The notes under the pieces: model-generated
Databases searched by the model: none
Told to the model about the DNA's origin: nothing
The model's input: the letters and a program-made list of their open reading frames with translations, nothing else
Source of the DNA: Prochlorococcus sp. AG-402-G10
GTDB taxonomy: Bacteria > Cyanobacteriota > Cyanobacteriia > PCC-6307 > Cyanobiaceae
Direction of reading: 5' to 3'
DNA: 47,168 nt
NCBI GenBank assembly: GCA_003279445.1
Contig: QCHT01000011.1
Span: forward strand, 1 to 47,168
Translations under genes and position numbers: made by a program
Shown: in pieces, positions 16,600 to 26,935 of the stretch
Layout of the letters: each line of letters begins with the position of its first letter
How positions within the stretch are numbered: the stretch's first letter is position 1

Positions 16600-18825
16600 T
16601 TAAAACTTCCAACCAAAACCAACGTTATATCGCCAATCGCCTTCCAAGTCTTTGCTTGCAGCCTCTATTCGTAAAGGCCCAACAGGAGTATTAAAAGATA
16701 AACCCGAGCCAACAGAAAATCCAGAGCCCTGTTTACCTAAAAGCTCTCCTGGGTTTCCTGGAACATTCTTCTGAGAACCAAAATCAGTTCCTGCATCAAC
16801 AAATGCATTTGCAGAAATCATTCTCCAAACAGGGACTCGATATTCTACAGAAGCCTCTCCAAAACGTCTGGCAACAGCTAAGTCACAGGAACTCCATCCT
16901 CTAATTGATTTAGAACCGCCTAAGCAAAATGCCTCATAGGGAGGCAAATCCCCCAATATTGACCCTGCTTTCAATTGAACAGCAATGGTTTGGAAACAAG
17001 AAGAATTCTTTCCTCTCTTTGCTCTGCAATCTTTATGAAACTTCAACCAATTAAGAGGAATAAAATAAGAGTAACTAACCTTAGTTCGGTTAAATGTTGG
17101 GGAGTCCTTCCCAATAGAGATATATTGTTCAGAACCTAAACTTAAAAAGCTGCCCGATGTGGGATTCCCTCGATTATTTAGTTTATTATATGTCATTGCT
17201 CCTCTAACTCCAATAAGAGTATTTTCCTTTGCACAATTAAAGGCTATGCAAATAACATCACTATTTGAAGCAGAGTTATTTGAATAATTAGAACTTAATG
17301 CTCCATAAGGCCTATCTTTTGAAGAGTAATCAATAGGTTTAACTTGTTGAAAATCCATTCCCAAAAGCACGCTCCAAGGCGCTCTTTTAAAAGGATCCCC
17401 TCCATTTAGAGGCCTAGAAATAGAGAAATTTCCACCAGTCCTTTGAAGAAGAACTGAATCCCCTTCATAATCAAACCAACTAGTATTTGGCTTGCTAGCT
17501 TTGGCTAATGGAACAGAACTAAAGGCTTCTGAATTTATTCCAGAGTGAGCAAAATCAATATCATAAACCGTTGAAGAAGAACTTGATCCTGGGACTTGAT
17601 AGTAATCACTTACCCCTAATATATTGTTATTAGATCCTCTAAATTCCTGAGGAACATCTCTACTAATGAATACAGAAGTCCTCAAAGAAGTCCTATATTT
17701 ATCTCCTTTTAACCATGGATCAGCTAAAGAAAAGCTAATAAGCGCACCGTATTCACCATAGGTAAAATTTAAATCACTCGACCAAGATCTTCCAAATAAA
17801 TTCTTTTCCTGTAATCCTGCTGATCCAAAAAAACCTTGCGATCCACTGTAACCAAGTCCACCAGTAAGAGAGCCTGTTCGTTGTTCTGTAATTCCTAGGA
17901 CTATGCTTATCTTTCCAGGTTCACCAGCAACTGGCTTTAAAGTAACTTTAATATCGCTAAAAAGAGAAAGCCCATACAATCTTTTGATATCAGATTCAAG
18001 ATCTTTCCTATTAAATATTACGCCAGGCTTACTAATAAGTTCCCTATCGATAACCCATCTTTTTGTCTTCCCCCTAACTGGCTTTCCATTATCCCTAACT
18101 GTATTTCCCTCTTCATCAAGAAAGACGATCTGAATATCTTCAATACTTCCTTCTTGAACGCGTAATCTTACTTTACCTCCAGCTGTAATTCTATTGGGTC
18201 CAGAAATTCTTGCCAAAGAGTATCCCTTATCTGAGTACCATGCCTTTAACTTATTCATTCGCAATTTTAAAACATTGAGATTCAAAGTCTTTCCATAATC
18301 ACTTTTAAAAATTTCCTGAATAACCTTTTCCGATAGAATCGAATTAGGAGGAGAAATTATAACCTCAGTAAATACAGGATTAGGTTTTACATCTACTTTC
18401 AGTTTGACGCCTAATGAGGTATCAACTGGATCAATTTCCAAACCTGAAAACCAACCAGTAGCATAAATTGAATTTAAGTCTCTCTTCACTTCCAATCTAC
18501 TTACTCTACTACCAGGCCTAATGCTCATTGCATCATAAGCAGCATATTCTAAACGAACCTTGTCTGGATGATCTTCAAGACCAGTAATAACAATCTCAGA
18601 AATTAGAATTAATTCCTCTTCAGGACTTTCCTTTAAAGAACCATCGTCAGAATTTGAATCTGCAATTTCAAATTTATTGTCATTTAAATAGAAGTTCTCA
18701 AGACTCTTTCTATTGTTAAAGAAGCCTGCATTTGCCGTTCCTCCTATAAAAGGAATCGTGAATGCTAATAAATATGCCCCTCTGCAAAATAGTCTCATTG
18801 ATTTTCTGGTAGTGATTCCTTTCAT
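16600..18825 (-). CDS. bamA: Outer membrane assembly factor BamA (Omp85)
   Basis: A 741-residue outer-membrane protein that folds and inserts beta-barrel proteins. An N-terminal signal (FCRGAYLLAFTIPFIGGTANA) is followed by a short linker, three POTRA domains (roughly residues 70-310) and a 16-strand barrel. The barrel contains the family lock motif region GSKSIRGWSS and ends in WRYNVGFGWKF, with the terminal Phe recognised during insertion. Downstream of purC by 57 bases and directly before lpxC on the same strand, the usual cyanobacterial order. Confidence 0.93.
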   Translation of the reverse strand: MKGITTRKSMRLFCRGAYLLAFTIPFIGGTANAGFFNNRKSLENFYLNDNKFEIADSNSDDGSLKESPEEELILISEIVITGLEDHPDKVRLEYAAYDAMSIRPGSRVSRLEVKRDLNSIYATGWFSGLEIDPVDTSLGVKLKVDVKPNPVFTEVIISPPNSILSEKVIQEIFKSDYGKTLNLNVLKLRMNKLKAWYSDKGYSLARISGPNRITAGGKVRLRVQEGSIEDIQIVFLDEEGNTVRDNGKPVRGKTKRWVIDRELISKPGVIFNRKDLESDIKRLYGLSLFSDIKVTLKPVAGEPGKISIVLGITEQRTGSLTGGLGYSGSQGFFGSAGLQEKNLFGRSWSSDLNFTYGEYGALISFSLADPWLKGDKYRTSLRTSVFISRDVPQEFRGSNNNILGVSDYYQVPGSSSSSTVYDIDFAHSGINSEAFSSVPLAKASKPNTSWFDYEGDSVLLQRTGGNFSISRPLNGGDPFKRAPWSVLLGMDFQQVKPIDYSSKDRPYGALSSNYSNNSASNSDVICIAFNCAKENTLIGVRGAMTYNKLNNRGNPTSGSFLSLGSEQYISIGKDSPTFNRTKVSYSYFIPLNWLKFHKDCRAKRGKNSSCFQTIAVQLKAGSILGDLPPYEAFCLGGSKSIRGWSSCDLAVARRFGEASVEYRVPVWRMISANAFVDAGTDFGSQKNVPGNPGELLGKQGSGFSVGSGLSFNTPVGPLRIEAASKDLEGDWRYNVGFGWKF

Positions 18826-18882
18826 TCTTTTTCTAGAATAAGCCTAAAGAGATCAAATCAAATAAGTTTGTTTGCATGCTTT

Positions 18883-19617
18883 CTAAGAAGAAAATTCCTG
18901 TATCCGTCTAAGCACTTCACTGTACCCCTCTAAGACTCCCCCAAGGTCCCTTCGGAAACGATCTTTGTCAAGAATTCGATCTTCTTGATCATAAGTATTT
19001 AAATCCCATATTCGACAGCTATCAGGGCTTATTTCATCAGCAACTACAAGTTGGCCATTTTTTGTAAGGCCCATTTCTAACTTGAAATCTACTAATAAAA
19101 GATTGAGCTTTTTAAAGAATTCCTGCAAATGTCCATTGACCGTTAAAGCAAGTGTTTTTATCTCCAACAATTTAGTAGATGAAACTAGGGCTAATAAACT
19201 TATTCTTTCATCTGTTAAAAGCGGATCGCCCAAATCATCATCTTTGTAATACAAATCCAAAAGGGGATTGCAAAGCTTTGTTCCTGGTTCTATAGGTGTC
19301 TCTTTACATAATGAGCCACTCGCAACATTGCGGATAACAATTTCCAATGGGAACACTTCTACCTTCTGAACTAACATCCAACTATCAGCATTTAGATCTA
19401 GATAGTGAGTAGGGACTCCTTTGCTTTCCAAAAACTTAAATATAAAAGCTGAAATTTGACAGTTCAAGCTCCCTTTTCCCTCAAGTTGGGCGTGTTTTTT
19501 AGCATTAAAAGCAGTGGCATCATTCTTAAAGTGAACCAAAAACTCATCTGGACGATCAGTCTCAAAAACTTGCTTTGCTTTACCTTCATAAAGAAGTGAG
19601 CCATGAGTTGATGCCAT
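18883..19617 (-). CDS. purC: SAICAR synthetase
   Basis: A 244-residue enzyme of purine synthesis that joins aspartate to CAIR with ATP. It starts [18 protein letters not shown] (the ATP-binding N-terminus). The signature [13 protein letters not shown] and the second signature block [16 protein letters not shown] are intact. Divergent from purD, the gene of an earlier step, so a shared control region between 19618 and 19773 is plausible, though no operator was recognised. Confidence 0.95.
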   Translation of the reverse strand: MASTHGSLLYEGKAKQVFETDRPDEFLVHFKNDATAFNAKKHAQLEGKGSLNCQISAFIFKFLESKGVPTHYLDLNADSWMLVQKVEVFPLEIVIRNVASGSLCKETPIEPGTKLCNPLLDLYYKDDDLGDPLLTDERISLLALVSSTKLLEIKTLALTVNGHLQEFFKKLNLLLVDFKLEMGLTKNGQLVVADEISPDSCRIWDLNTYDQEDRILDKDRFRRDLGGVLEGYSEVLRRIQEFSS

Positions 19618-19773
19618 TAAATTCCTTTTTACCTCAACTAAACGCTAGTAAGTTAAATCTTAGAAAAACAATAAAATTGAAGGAAACAATCACAATGTTT
19701 TTTTAGAAGAAGCACCATCTCTAAACATCAAGCTAATTGCATCCTAAATTTTTGCCAATACACCAGAATTCTT

Positions 19774-21102
19774 ATGGAAAAAGCCGCATCTTCTATTTCA
19801 GAGCTCCCACAACTAAAAAAAGTTCTTGTAGTTGGAAGTGGCGGTCGCGAGAATGCTTTAGCATGGGCCATTTCAAAATTCCAAGAAGTTGAAAAAGTTT
19901 ATGTTGCACCAGGCAATGGAGGGACCAAAGATCAACTAGGTTGTCATCGTCTTGATATACAAGAATCAAACAACGAAGAAATCATACAAGCTTGTAAATC
20001 TCTTGAAATTGATTTAGTAGTTGTAGGCGGCGAAAAGCCTCTTGCTTCAGGGTTAGCAGATAAATTAAGAGGCGCGGGATTAGTTGTATTTGGACCCGGG
20101 AAAGAAGGGGCTCAATTGGAATCAAGTAAAAATTGGTCAAAAAATTTAATGAATGAAGCCAAAATTCCTACAGCTCAACATTGGTCAGCTAGTACTGAAC
20201 ACGAAGCGCAAGATCTAGTTTCTGAAATAGATAGACCATTAGTCGTCAAAGCTGATGGTCTGGCATCTGGTAAAGGAGTCACAGTATGCAATTCTATAAA
20301 AGAAACCAGAGCAGCTATAAAAGAATCTTTTGAGGGAAAATTTGGCGAAGCAGGAGCAACATTAATTCTTGAAGAATGCATCCAAGGTCCAGAGGTATCA
20401 ATTTTTGCAATAAGCGATGGAGAGACGCTCGAAATTCTTCCGCCAGCTCAAGATCACAAAAGACTGTTAGAAGGTGACAAAGGTCCTAATACAGGAGGGA
20501 TGGGAGCATATGCTCCAACGACAATGTTAAGCAAGAAAGATCTTGAAAAAATCAAGGAAGAAATATTGCTTCCTACCTTATATACACTTAGAAAAAGAAA
20601 TATTAATTATAGAGGCGTAATTTATGCAGGTCTAATGCTAACCAAAGATGGTCCTCAAGTTATAGAGTTCAATTGCCGTTTTGGGGACCCAGAGTGCCAG
20701 GCACTAATGCCATTGATGCCCTCAGATTTTGCGAAAGTACTTCAAGCTGCAGCTCTGGGATGTCTAAAAAATGCGCCAAAATTAAAGACAAGTCCATTAA
20801 AGAGTGCATGTATTGTTGCAACAGCATCTGGTTATCCAGAGAACCCCAGAAAAGGGGATTTGATTTCTATTAAATTAAAGCAGTCTCAAGAGAATCCAAT
20901 TCAATTATTCCACTCTGGCACTAAAATCAGTAAAGAAGGGACACTACTTACATCAGGTGGGAGAGTCCTATCCATTGTTTCTCAAGGAGATAGTTACAAT
21001 GAAGCTTTCGACATTGCATACAAAGCAATCAATCAAATTAATTTCCATGGCATTAATTACCGCCAAGATATTGGCTACCAAGTCAGAAGCAAGGTTCATT
21101 AA
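19774..21102 (+). CDS. purD: Phosphoribosylamine-glycine ligase
   Basis: A 442-residue ATP-grasp enzyme forming glycinamide ribonucleotide in purine synthesis. It opens with KVLVVGSGGRENALAWAI. The ATP-grasp loop VVKADGLASGKGVTV and the signature FNCRFGDPECQALMPL are complete. A short N-terminal extension (about 15 residues) precedes the usual start. The stop is five bases from nblS, an arrangement common in cyanobacteria, so the two are probably co-transcribed. Confidence 0.95.
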   Translation: MEKAASSISELPQLKKVLVVGSGGRENALAWAISKFQEVEKVYVAPGNGGTKDQLGCHRLDIQESNNEEIIQACKSLEIDLVVVGGEKPLASGLADKLRGAGLVVFGPGKEGAQLESSKNWSKNLMNEAKIPTAQHWSASTEHEAQDLVSEIDRPLVVKADGLASGKGVTVCNSIKETRAAIKESFEGKFGEAGATLILEECIQGPEVSIFAISDGETLEILPPAQDHKRLLEGDKGPNTGGMGAYAPTTMLSKKDLEKIKEEILLPTLYTLRKRNINYRGVIYAGLMLTKDGPQVIEFNCRFGDPECQALMPLMPSDFAKVLQAAALGCLKNAPKLKTSPLKSACIVATASGYPENPRKGDLISIKLKQSQENPIQLFHSGTKISKEGTLLTSGGRVLSIVSQGDSYNEAFDIAYKAINQINFHGINYRQDIGYQVRSKVH

Positions 21103-21107
21103 TATTA

Positions 21108-23177
21108 ATGTCAGTTAAAAATTTGAAGCCAAAAGATCAATCAATTTCTGAACAAATCATTAATGATGTGGAAGAAGAAAGCAAACAAAAGAATTTCATT
21201 TACCAATGGTGGGATGAGTTTAGTCTAAGAGCAAAGTTACTTGCAATAGCAACATTAGTAGTAAGTCTATTAATGACAGGAGTTACATTTTTTGCATTAA
21301 CCAGTATTCAGAAAGACGCCGGAATGAATGACACAAGATATGCAAGAGACCTTGGATTACTTCTCTCTGGAAATGTCACAGAACTAGTAGCTAAGGATCA
21401 AGAAAGAGAACTTTTTAATGTTGCTGAGAAATTCTGGCGTTCAAGCAGAAATATAAGATATATATTCTTCACAGATCCTGACGGTGGCGTCAAGTTAGGC
21501 ATTCCAATAAGTGCAACTCCTAATAATGCGGAAAGTAAATTACAACTAAAAAGAAAACTTCAATTACCACAAGAATTAAAAAAACGTCCTCAATTTCCAT
21601 TGGTAAGGCAACATTTAACCCCGCAAGGCCAAGTCACAGATGTATTTGTTGCTCTTCTGTATAAAGGTAATTATGTAGGCAACCTTGCTTTAGGAGTAAC
21701 ACCTAACAAAACAGCACTAGAGAGTGCTGCTTTAACTAGAGAAATAACCATAGCCGTTTTTATATCTATCTGGATACTTGTAATTATAGGGGCTGTTTTT
21801 AATGCTCTTACTATAACAAGACCAATTAGAGCACTTGTTAGTGGTGTAAGAGATATTGCAAAAGGTAATTTTAAATCAAGAATTACTCTTCCTATGAGTG
21901 GGGAGCTAGGAGAACTTCTTAATGGTTTTAATAATATGGCATCTCAACTTGAGAACTATGATGCCGCAAATATTGAGGAACTTAAAGCTGCACAAGGCAA
22001 GCAACAATCCCTAATTGCCACAATGGCTGATGGTGCTATTTTGCTAGACGAAGAAGGTAAAATTGTACTAGTTAATCCCACTGCAAGAAGATTATTTCGC
22101 TGGGAAGGTCGTAATCTAGAATCTCAAAATTTAATTGATGAGTTACCAGAGCTAATAGCTAATGATCTTCACCCTCATATAACATCTTTACTAAAAAATA
22201 TTTATGATACTGACGAGTTAAGGTGTAGCACAGGTGAACCAACACGAACCCTCCGAATAGTGCTGCAGTCAGTAAGAGACTCAAGTGGTTCAATCCTTAA
22301 AGGAATAGCTATAACAGTTCAAGATTTAACGAGAGAAGTAGAACTAAATGCTGCCCAGAGACGCTTTATAAGTAATGTTTCCCATGAATTGAGGACACCT
22401 TTATTTAATATAAAAAGTTATGTTGAGACTCTTTATGATCTTGATGATAAGCTTGAGCACAAAGAAAAAATGGAATTCTTGGAGGTTGCTAATTCAGAGA
22501 CAGATCGGCTTACCAGATTAGTTAATGATGTCCTAGATTTATCGAAAATTGAAACTTCCAAAAATGTAAAATTTGAAGAAATAAATATAAAACCTGCAAT
22601 AGAGCAAACATTAAGGAATTACAAGTTAAATGCAGATGAAAAGAAGGTTGAGATTGTTCAGGAATTAGAGGATAACATGCAATTAATACTTGGTAATTGG
22701 GATCTAATCCTGCAAGTTATTGATAACCTAGTAGGCAATGCTCTAAAATTTAATAAGAGCAATGGGAAAATTATATTAAGGGCCTATACATGGCCAGATA
22801 TATGTATAGCCTCTTCCATAAAAGAAACTAACAATGCACCTACCTGCGATATTATTTCACCATTGCCAAGAATAAGAGTTGAAGTTGGGGATACAGGGTG
22901 TGGCATATCTGAAGAAGGTCAAGCAAGGATTTTTGAAAGGTTCTACAGAGTAGAGAATGCCGTTCATACAGAAGTAGGTACAGGCCTTGGTCTATCAATA
23001 GTTAGAGAAATAGTAGAGAAGCACGGGAGTAAAGTAAGGATGGTAAGTGCTCCCGGAATTGGGACAACATTCTGGTTTGACTTACCCTTAGCCAAAAATG
23101 ATGCAGATGAATTATTAATTGAATCTGAAAGAATTCGTCGGCAATGGGATCTAGAGTTAGAGAAGGAATTAACTTAA
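21108..23177 (+). CDS. nblS: Sensor histidine kinase NblS (Hik33/DspA type)
   Basis: A 689-residue membrane kinase that senses light and other stress and governs photosynthesis genes, including hli genes, in cyanobacteria. Two helices near residues 43-65 and 205-230 bracket an extracytoplasmic sensor. A HAMP domain, a PAS domain (around residues 300-400) and a HisKA domain follow, with the phosphoacceptor His426 in ISNVSHELRTPLFNIKSY. The ATPase domain shows the N box (DNLVGNALKFN), GDTGCGISEEG and GTGLGLSIV. The insertion after the N box (YTWPDICIASS) is typical of NblS. Convergent with kaiC. Confidence 0.94.
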   Translation: MSVKNLKPKDQSISEQIINDVEEESKQKNFIYQWWDEFSLRAKLLAIATLVVSLLMTGVTFFALTSIQKDAGMNDTRYARDLGLLLSGNVTELVAKDQERELFNVAEKFWRSSRNIRYIFFTDPDGGVKLGIPISATPNNAESKLQLKRKLQLPQELKKRPQFPLVRQHLTPQGQVTDVFVALLYKGNYVGNLALGVTPNKTALESAALTREITIAVFISIWILVIIGAVFNALTITRPIRALVSGVRDIAKGNFKSRITLPMSGELGELLNGFNNMASQLENYDAANIEELKAAQGKQQSLIATMADGAILLDEEGKIVLVNPTARRLFRWEGRNLESQNLIDELPELIANDLHPHITSLLKNIYDTDELRCSTGEPTRTLRIVLQSVRDSSGSILKGIAITVQDLTREVELNAAQRRFISNVSHELRTPLFNIKSYVETLYDLDDKLEHKEKMEFLEVANSETDRLTRLVNDVLDLSKIETSKNVKFEEINIKPAIEQTLRNYKLNADEKKVEIVQELEDNMQLILGNWDLILQVIDNLVGNALKFNKSNGKIILRAYTWPDICIASSIKETNNAPTCDIISPLPRIRVEVGDTGCGISEEGQARIFERFYRVENAVHTEVGTGLGLSIVREIVEKHGSKVRMVSAPGIGTTFWFDLPLAKNDADELLIESERIRRQWDLELEKELT

Positions 23178-23203
23178 ATAAATAATCTTTCTTACCCTTA
23201 TAC

Positions 23204-24724
23204 CTATGTTTTTTTAAATACTCCAGATATGTTTTCATCGGAGCTTATCCGATGTGGTGCACCACTAAATATCTGCTCAAAGTTAGTGAATGCATCTTTA
23301 ATCTCAGGTCCTTCACTGGTAATTATAAACTCTCTAATTCGTTTATCATGCCATGAACCCCTCATCTTAAAGACATTCACAGCTCTTGCCATCTCTCCTC
23401 TAATCTCTACATATTGAAGCATTAAGATTGTATCTGTAATTGTTGAGATATGAGAGTCTGTGATCGAATGACTTCCCATAAACTCTTCAGCAGTATTCGT
23501 AAAGAATCCTGCAATTTCTTCTTGTTTTGCGTAACCAGTAACACCAATAACAAATTGTCTAAATGCATTCTGACTTACACCACGAGCAAGTGCAGATAGA
23601 GAATCTATTGCCATTCTTGATGGCTTAAATTCAGTGATTTGTGTTTTAATAATTTGCAAGTGATCCTCAAGCCCTGTTGACTCTGGGTAGGCACAAATAA
23701 TCTTCAACAAGCCATCACTTTCCATTTTCTCGAAGTCAATTCCCCAGCTAGTAGCATTCCTTAAAAGCTGAGCTCTTGATTCTTCGTAGGCAAACAAAAT
23801 TGCTTTCTCTTTATTGGCATATGCATCCTCTATGAATTTAGAAACAAGCATCGTTTTGCCTGTTCCCGTAGCACCTGTTGCAAGAATTATTGAATCCTGG
23901 AAATAACCACCACCACACATTTCATCAAGATCAGGAACTCCCGAACTAATTCGAATGTTCGATGACCTTTGCGTTAAACGCATAGCACCTAAAGGGAACA
24001 CACTTACCCCTTGAGCTCCCATAGTGAAAGGGAACTCTCCTTTCATATGAGTAGTTCCACGAAGCTTTAAAACCTCTACCGTTCGTCTTCTCTTCTCTGA
24101 TTCAAGAACATTTCGCAATATCACAACGTTATCTGAGACAAATTCTTCGACTCCATATCTAGCTATAGGTCCATACTCATCGACTCTCTCAGTCGTCATA
24201 ACTGTAGTAACACCTATGTCTTTAAGCCTTGCAATTAAGCGGAAAATTTCTCTTCTAACAACATATACCGCATCATATTGCTGAAAAACTGCTGTCATTG
24301 AATCTATTGCGACTCGCTTTGCTTTGTATTTATTTATCGCATAACTGATACGTTCAATTAATCCTGATAAATCAAAATTACCGGCAACATCCTGGCCATC
24401 AGGATCAGGAGATGCATCAAGAATGAACAATTTGTCTTGATCAATTAATTCTTGGAGATCCCATCCAAAACTTGCAGCATTCCTAATGATGTCCAATGGC
24501 GACTCTTCAAAAGTTACAAAAATCCCAGCTTCATCAAAATGACAAATCCCATGATGCAAATACTGAAGAGAAAAAACAGTTTTGCCTGTTCCAGAAGTGC
24601 CACTAACCAATGTACTTCTTGCTATTGGCAAGCCTCCCTGGCAAACATCATCAAACCCTTCTATACCTGTTGGTAATTTTTGAACCTGCATTTTTGGAAT
24701 AGGGCTAAAGCTAGAGGAATGCAT
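23204..24724 (-). CDS. kaiC: Circadian clock ATPase/autokinase KaiC
   Basis: A 506-residue double RecA-like protein that forms a hexamer. Walker A motifs are present in both halves (GTSGTGKTVFS at residues 42-52, GATGTGKTMLV in the second), each with its paired Glu (TFEESPLDI, AYEESRAQLL). The autophosphorylation pair in DSHISTITDT is kept, Ser427 and Thr428 by position. The C-terminal tail after NFEQIFSG is short, which matters because KaiA binds there in other cyanobacteria, and no kaiA lies beside kaiB. Such clocks are thought to act as an hourglass reset by light. Co-oriented with kaiB, 67 bases downstream. Confidence 0.96.
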   Translation of the reverse strand: MHSSSFSPIPKMQVQKLPTGIEGFDDVCQGGLPIARSTLVSGTSGTGKTVFSLQYLHHGICHFDEAGIFVTFEESPLDIIRNAASFGWDLQELIDQDKLFILDASPDPDGQDVAGNFDLSGLIERISYAINKYKAKRVAIDSMTAVFQQYDAVYVVRREIFRLIARLKDIGVTTVMTTERVDEYGPIARYGVEEFVSDNVVILRNVLESEKRRRTVEVLKLRGTTHMKGEFPFTMGAQGVSVFPLGAMRLTQRSSNIRISSGVPDLDEMCGGGYFQDSIILATGATGTGKTMLVSKFIEDAYANKEKAILFAYEESRAQLLRNATSWGIDFEKMESDGLLKIICAYPESTGLEDHLQIIKTQITEFKPSRMAIDSLSALARGVSQNAFRQFVIGVTGYAKQEEIAGFFTNTAEEFMGSHSITDSHISTITDTILMLQYVEIRGEMARAVNVFKMRGSWHDKRIREFIITSEGPEIKDAFTNFEQIFSGAPHRISSDENISGVFKKT

Positions 24725-24791
24725 AAATGATCAGTCCAGAGTTAAAATTTAGAGACAAATCAGACGTTGGGCTTCACTTTTAAAGTGATAT

Positions 24792-25139
24792 TTAAGATTT
24801 GCCCTCATTAGGCAACTCTTTTTCAAGTTCTACAAAGAAATCATTTTCAGTTAATTCATCGAAAAGCAAGTCCAATCCAATTAAAACCTTTTCTCGATCT
24901 GACAGGTCTCCAATTATTCGCCTAACAGGAGGAGGGAGAATTTTAGCCAATGTTGGCGTGGCTAAAATTTTATCTTCTTCAGCTAGCTGAGGACTCTTAA
25001 GGACATCAATCACTTTTAAGGCATAAACACCTTGAAAATCTTTTTTGAGAATTTCGCTAAGTGTGTTTAACGCCCGCATGGAATTTGGAGTATTCCCAGC
25101 GACATATAACTTGAGTATGTATGTTTTGCGAGGGGGCAT
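24792..25139 (-). CDS. kaiB: Circadian clock protein KaiB
   Basis: A 115-residue thioredoxin-like, fold-switching protein that binds KaiC at night. The typical sequence is present: [18 protein letters not shown], then [23 protein letters not shown] and [22 protein letters not shown] 25139 is preferred to the TTG six bases upstream because AGGAG (25147-25151) stands seven bases before it. Upstream lies only about 175 bases before rplU, where other cyanobacteria can carry kaiA. Confidence 0.95.
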   Translation of the reverse strand: MPPRKTYILKLYVAGNTPNSMRALNTLSEILKKDFQGVYALKVIDVLKSPQLAEEDKILATPTLAKILPPPVRRIIGDLSDREKVLIGLDLLFDELTENDFFVELEKELPNEGKS

Positions 25140-25313
25140 TTTCAAACTCCTAAAGAAAGAAATTGATTTACATATATAAATCTTGACGGAATTAACCTCT
25201 AAGAGTGAGGATGTTATCTTGTCTTTCGATTGTGTTGCAGGCTTAATCGGAAACTATAAGGAATACAATTTTCATTCCTCCAGTACCGAGCCTGTTCATG
25301 TCCATTGATTTTA

Positions 25314-25769
25314 ATGACTCAAAAGAAGAAACCCACCCCAAAAGACCCTTCAACGAGTGGCACCTATGCAATTGTTGAAGCATCAGGAACTCAAGTTTGG
25401 CTAGAGGCCAATCGCTACTATGACTTGGATAGAATCCATTCAGATGTAGATGAAACAATTACTCTTGAAAAAGTTCTACTAATAAATGATGAGAAAGGGC
25501 TCTCAATAGGGAAGCCCTATATCAAAGGTGCAAGTATTGAACTTAAGGTAATGGCTCATAAGCGAGGTCCCAAGATAATCGTTTATAAGATGCGTCCTAA
25601 GAAAAAAACACGTACGAAGAAAGGACATAGACAAGAACTGACAAGAGTAATGGTTACAGCCATTACAAAAGATGGCAAAGCAAAGAATTCTACTTCTTCT
25701 TCCAAAGCAAAGCCTAAAGGCAGCAATGTAGAATCAAAAGCTAGTAAGATAGAGAATAGTTCTAACTAA
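25314..25769 (+). CDS. rplU: 50S ribosomal protein L21
   Basis: A 151-residue large-subunit protein, longer than the usual 103-130. The core runs from TYAIVEASGTQVWLEANRYY through ISIGKPYIKGA-like text to MRPKKKTRTKKGHRQELTRV. A Lys/Ser-rich tail of about 35 residues (KNSTSSSKAKPKGSN) is a lineage extension that is probably disordered. ATG 25314 is chosen over TTG 25305. It forms an operon with rpmA, 33 bases downstream. Confidence 0.95.
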   Translation: MTQKKKPTPKDPSTSGTYAIVEASGTQVWLEANRYYDLDRIHSDVDETITLEKVLLINDEKGLSIGKPYIKGASIELKVMAHKRGPKIIVYKMRPKKKTRTKKGHRQELTRVMVTAITKDGKAKNSTSSSKAKPKGSNVESKASKIENSSN

Positions 25770-25802
25770 ATTCTCCAGCAAATTTAATTCTGCTAATTTT
25801 CA

Positions 25803-26069
25803 ATGGCACATAAAAAAGGAACTGGCTCTACTAGAAACGGTAGGGATTCAAACTCCAAAAGGCTTGGAGTCAAGGCCTATGGAGGTGAAACAGTTCATGC
25901 AGGGTCTATTCTTATTAGGCAACGTGGGACGTCAATCTTGCCTGGGATTAATGTAGGGAAAGGAAAGGATGACACCTTGTTTGCTCTTGTTGATGGAGTA
26001 GTGACCTTTGAGACTATTAAACGCAGTCTTAAAACGCGTAAGCGCATTAATGTTGCGATTCAAGACTAA
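25803..26069 (+). CDS. rpmA: 50S ribosomal protein L27
   Basis: An 88-residue large-subunit protein whose N-terminus reaches toward the peptidyl transferase centre. It begins [20 protein letters not shown] and contains [15 protein letters not shown], the family signature. Length and order after rplU are standard. It ends six bases from the convergent methyltransferase gene. Confidence 0.97.
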   Translation: MAHKKGTGSTRNGRDSNSKRLGVKAYGGETVHAGSILIRQRGTSILPGINVGKGKDDTLFALVDGVVTFETIKRSLKTRKRINVAIQD

Positions 26070-26075
26070 ATCCAA

Positions 26076-26825
26076 TTAGCTCTTTATTAAATTTGAGGGT
26101 TTATAAGATCGAGCTGTTATTAAAAAAGGATGGAAAATCTCAATAAAATTTCTTTGTAAAGTTACGAAGAAATTCTCAATCATTTTTTTGTCATCAAAAT
26201 GGAATGGGTATTCCCCATGGTTTCCCTTAAAAAAATACCAATTCAATAAAGCAACAGAATCCTTTGACAATCTTTCATGGAATACTGACAATTGTTCTGC
26301 AGGATTCGGCAAATGTTCTAAAACATCAAAGCAAATAAGCGTATCAAACTGAACATTCCCTGTACTAGCTAAATCTCTATGCACAGATATCAATTCACTA
26401 ACTCCTAATCTATTTGCTCTCTCAATTAAAAATTCTCTATTTTGAGGGTTTAGGTCTACAAAATATACATGCTCAACTCTATCCATCCCTGCTGCAGCAA
26501 GAGCATGAGTACCAATGCCCCCACCAAAATCTAGGACATTACCATTAGCAAACATTTTCATAAGGCGAATTGTATCGGCTATGTATTGAGAACTTCCTAA
26601 ATGCCAAGATGCGAGGTCAAAAAGATGCGCACTACTAATTTCATTCTCATAAAAAGCTGTGATATCCCTTTCATTAAAAGACCCTGGATGTAACTTAGAC
26701 ATATTGTCTTGCCCCTTTGCAAGCTTGTCTTCTAATTTCTGTTGATTCAAATTAAGATAGTGAGACAAATGCTCCTTAAGATCAAATCCTGATTTTAAAA
26801 AATCTTCTATCTCTAAGTTATTCAT
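26076..26825 (-). CDS. Class I SAM-dependent methyltransferase
   Basis: A 249-residue protein with a helical N-terminus (residues 1-90) and a Rossmann methyltransferase domain. Motif I is VLDFGGGIGTHALAAA, the acidic end of strand 2 is VYFVDLNPQN, and motif IV is LICFDVLEHLPNPAEQL. The substrate cannot be told; the Leu/Glu motif after strand 4 is common in small-molecule and lipid methyltransferases. Convergent with rpmA and divergent from truB. Confidence 0.8.
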   Translation of the reverse strand: MNNLEIEDFLKSGFDLKEHLSHYLNLNQQKLEDKLAKGQDNMSKLHPGSFNERDITAFYENEISSAHLFDLASWHLGSSQYIADTIRLMKMFANGNVLDFGGGIGTHALAAAGMDRVEHVYFVDLNPQNREFLIERANRLGVSELISVHRDLASTGNVQFDTLICFDVLEHLPNPAEQLSVFHERLSKDSVALLNWYFFKGNHGEYPFHFDDKKMIENFFVTLQRNFIEIFHPFLITARSYKPSNLIKS

Positions 26826-26935
26826 GTTTAGTTATGCTTAAGTATCTATCCTTGATCAACTTATCTCTTTTCAATTAACTAAATCTAAAAATAAATATAA
26901 AACTGAAATTAACCGAGAAACTTTTCAAAATTACT

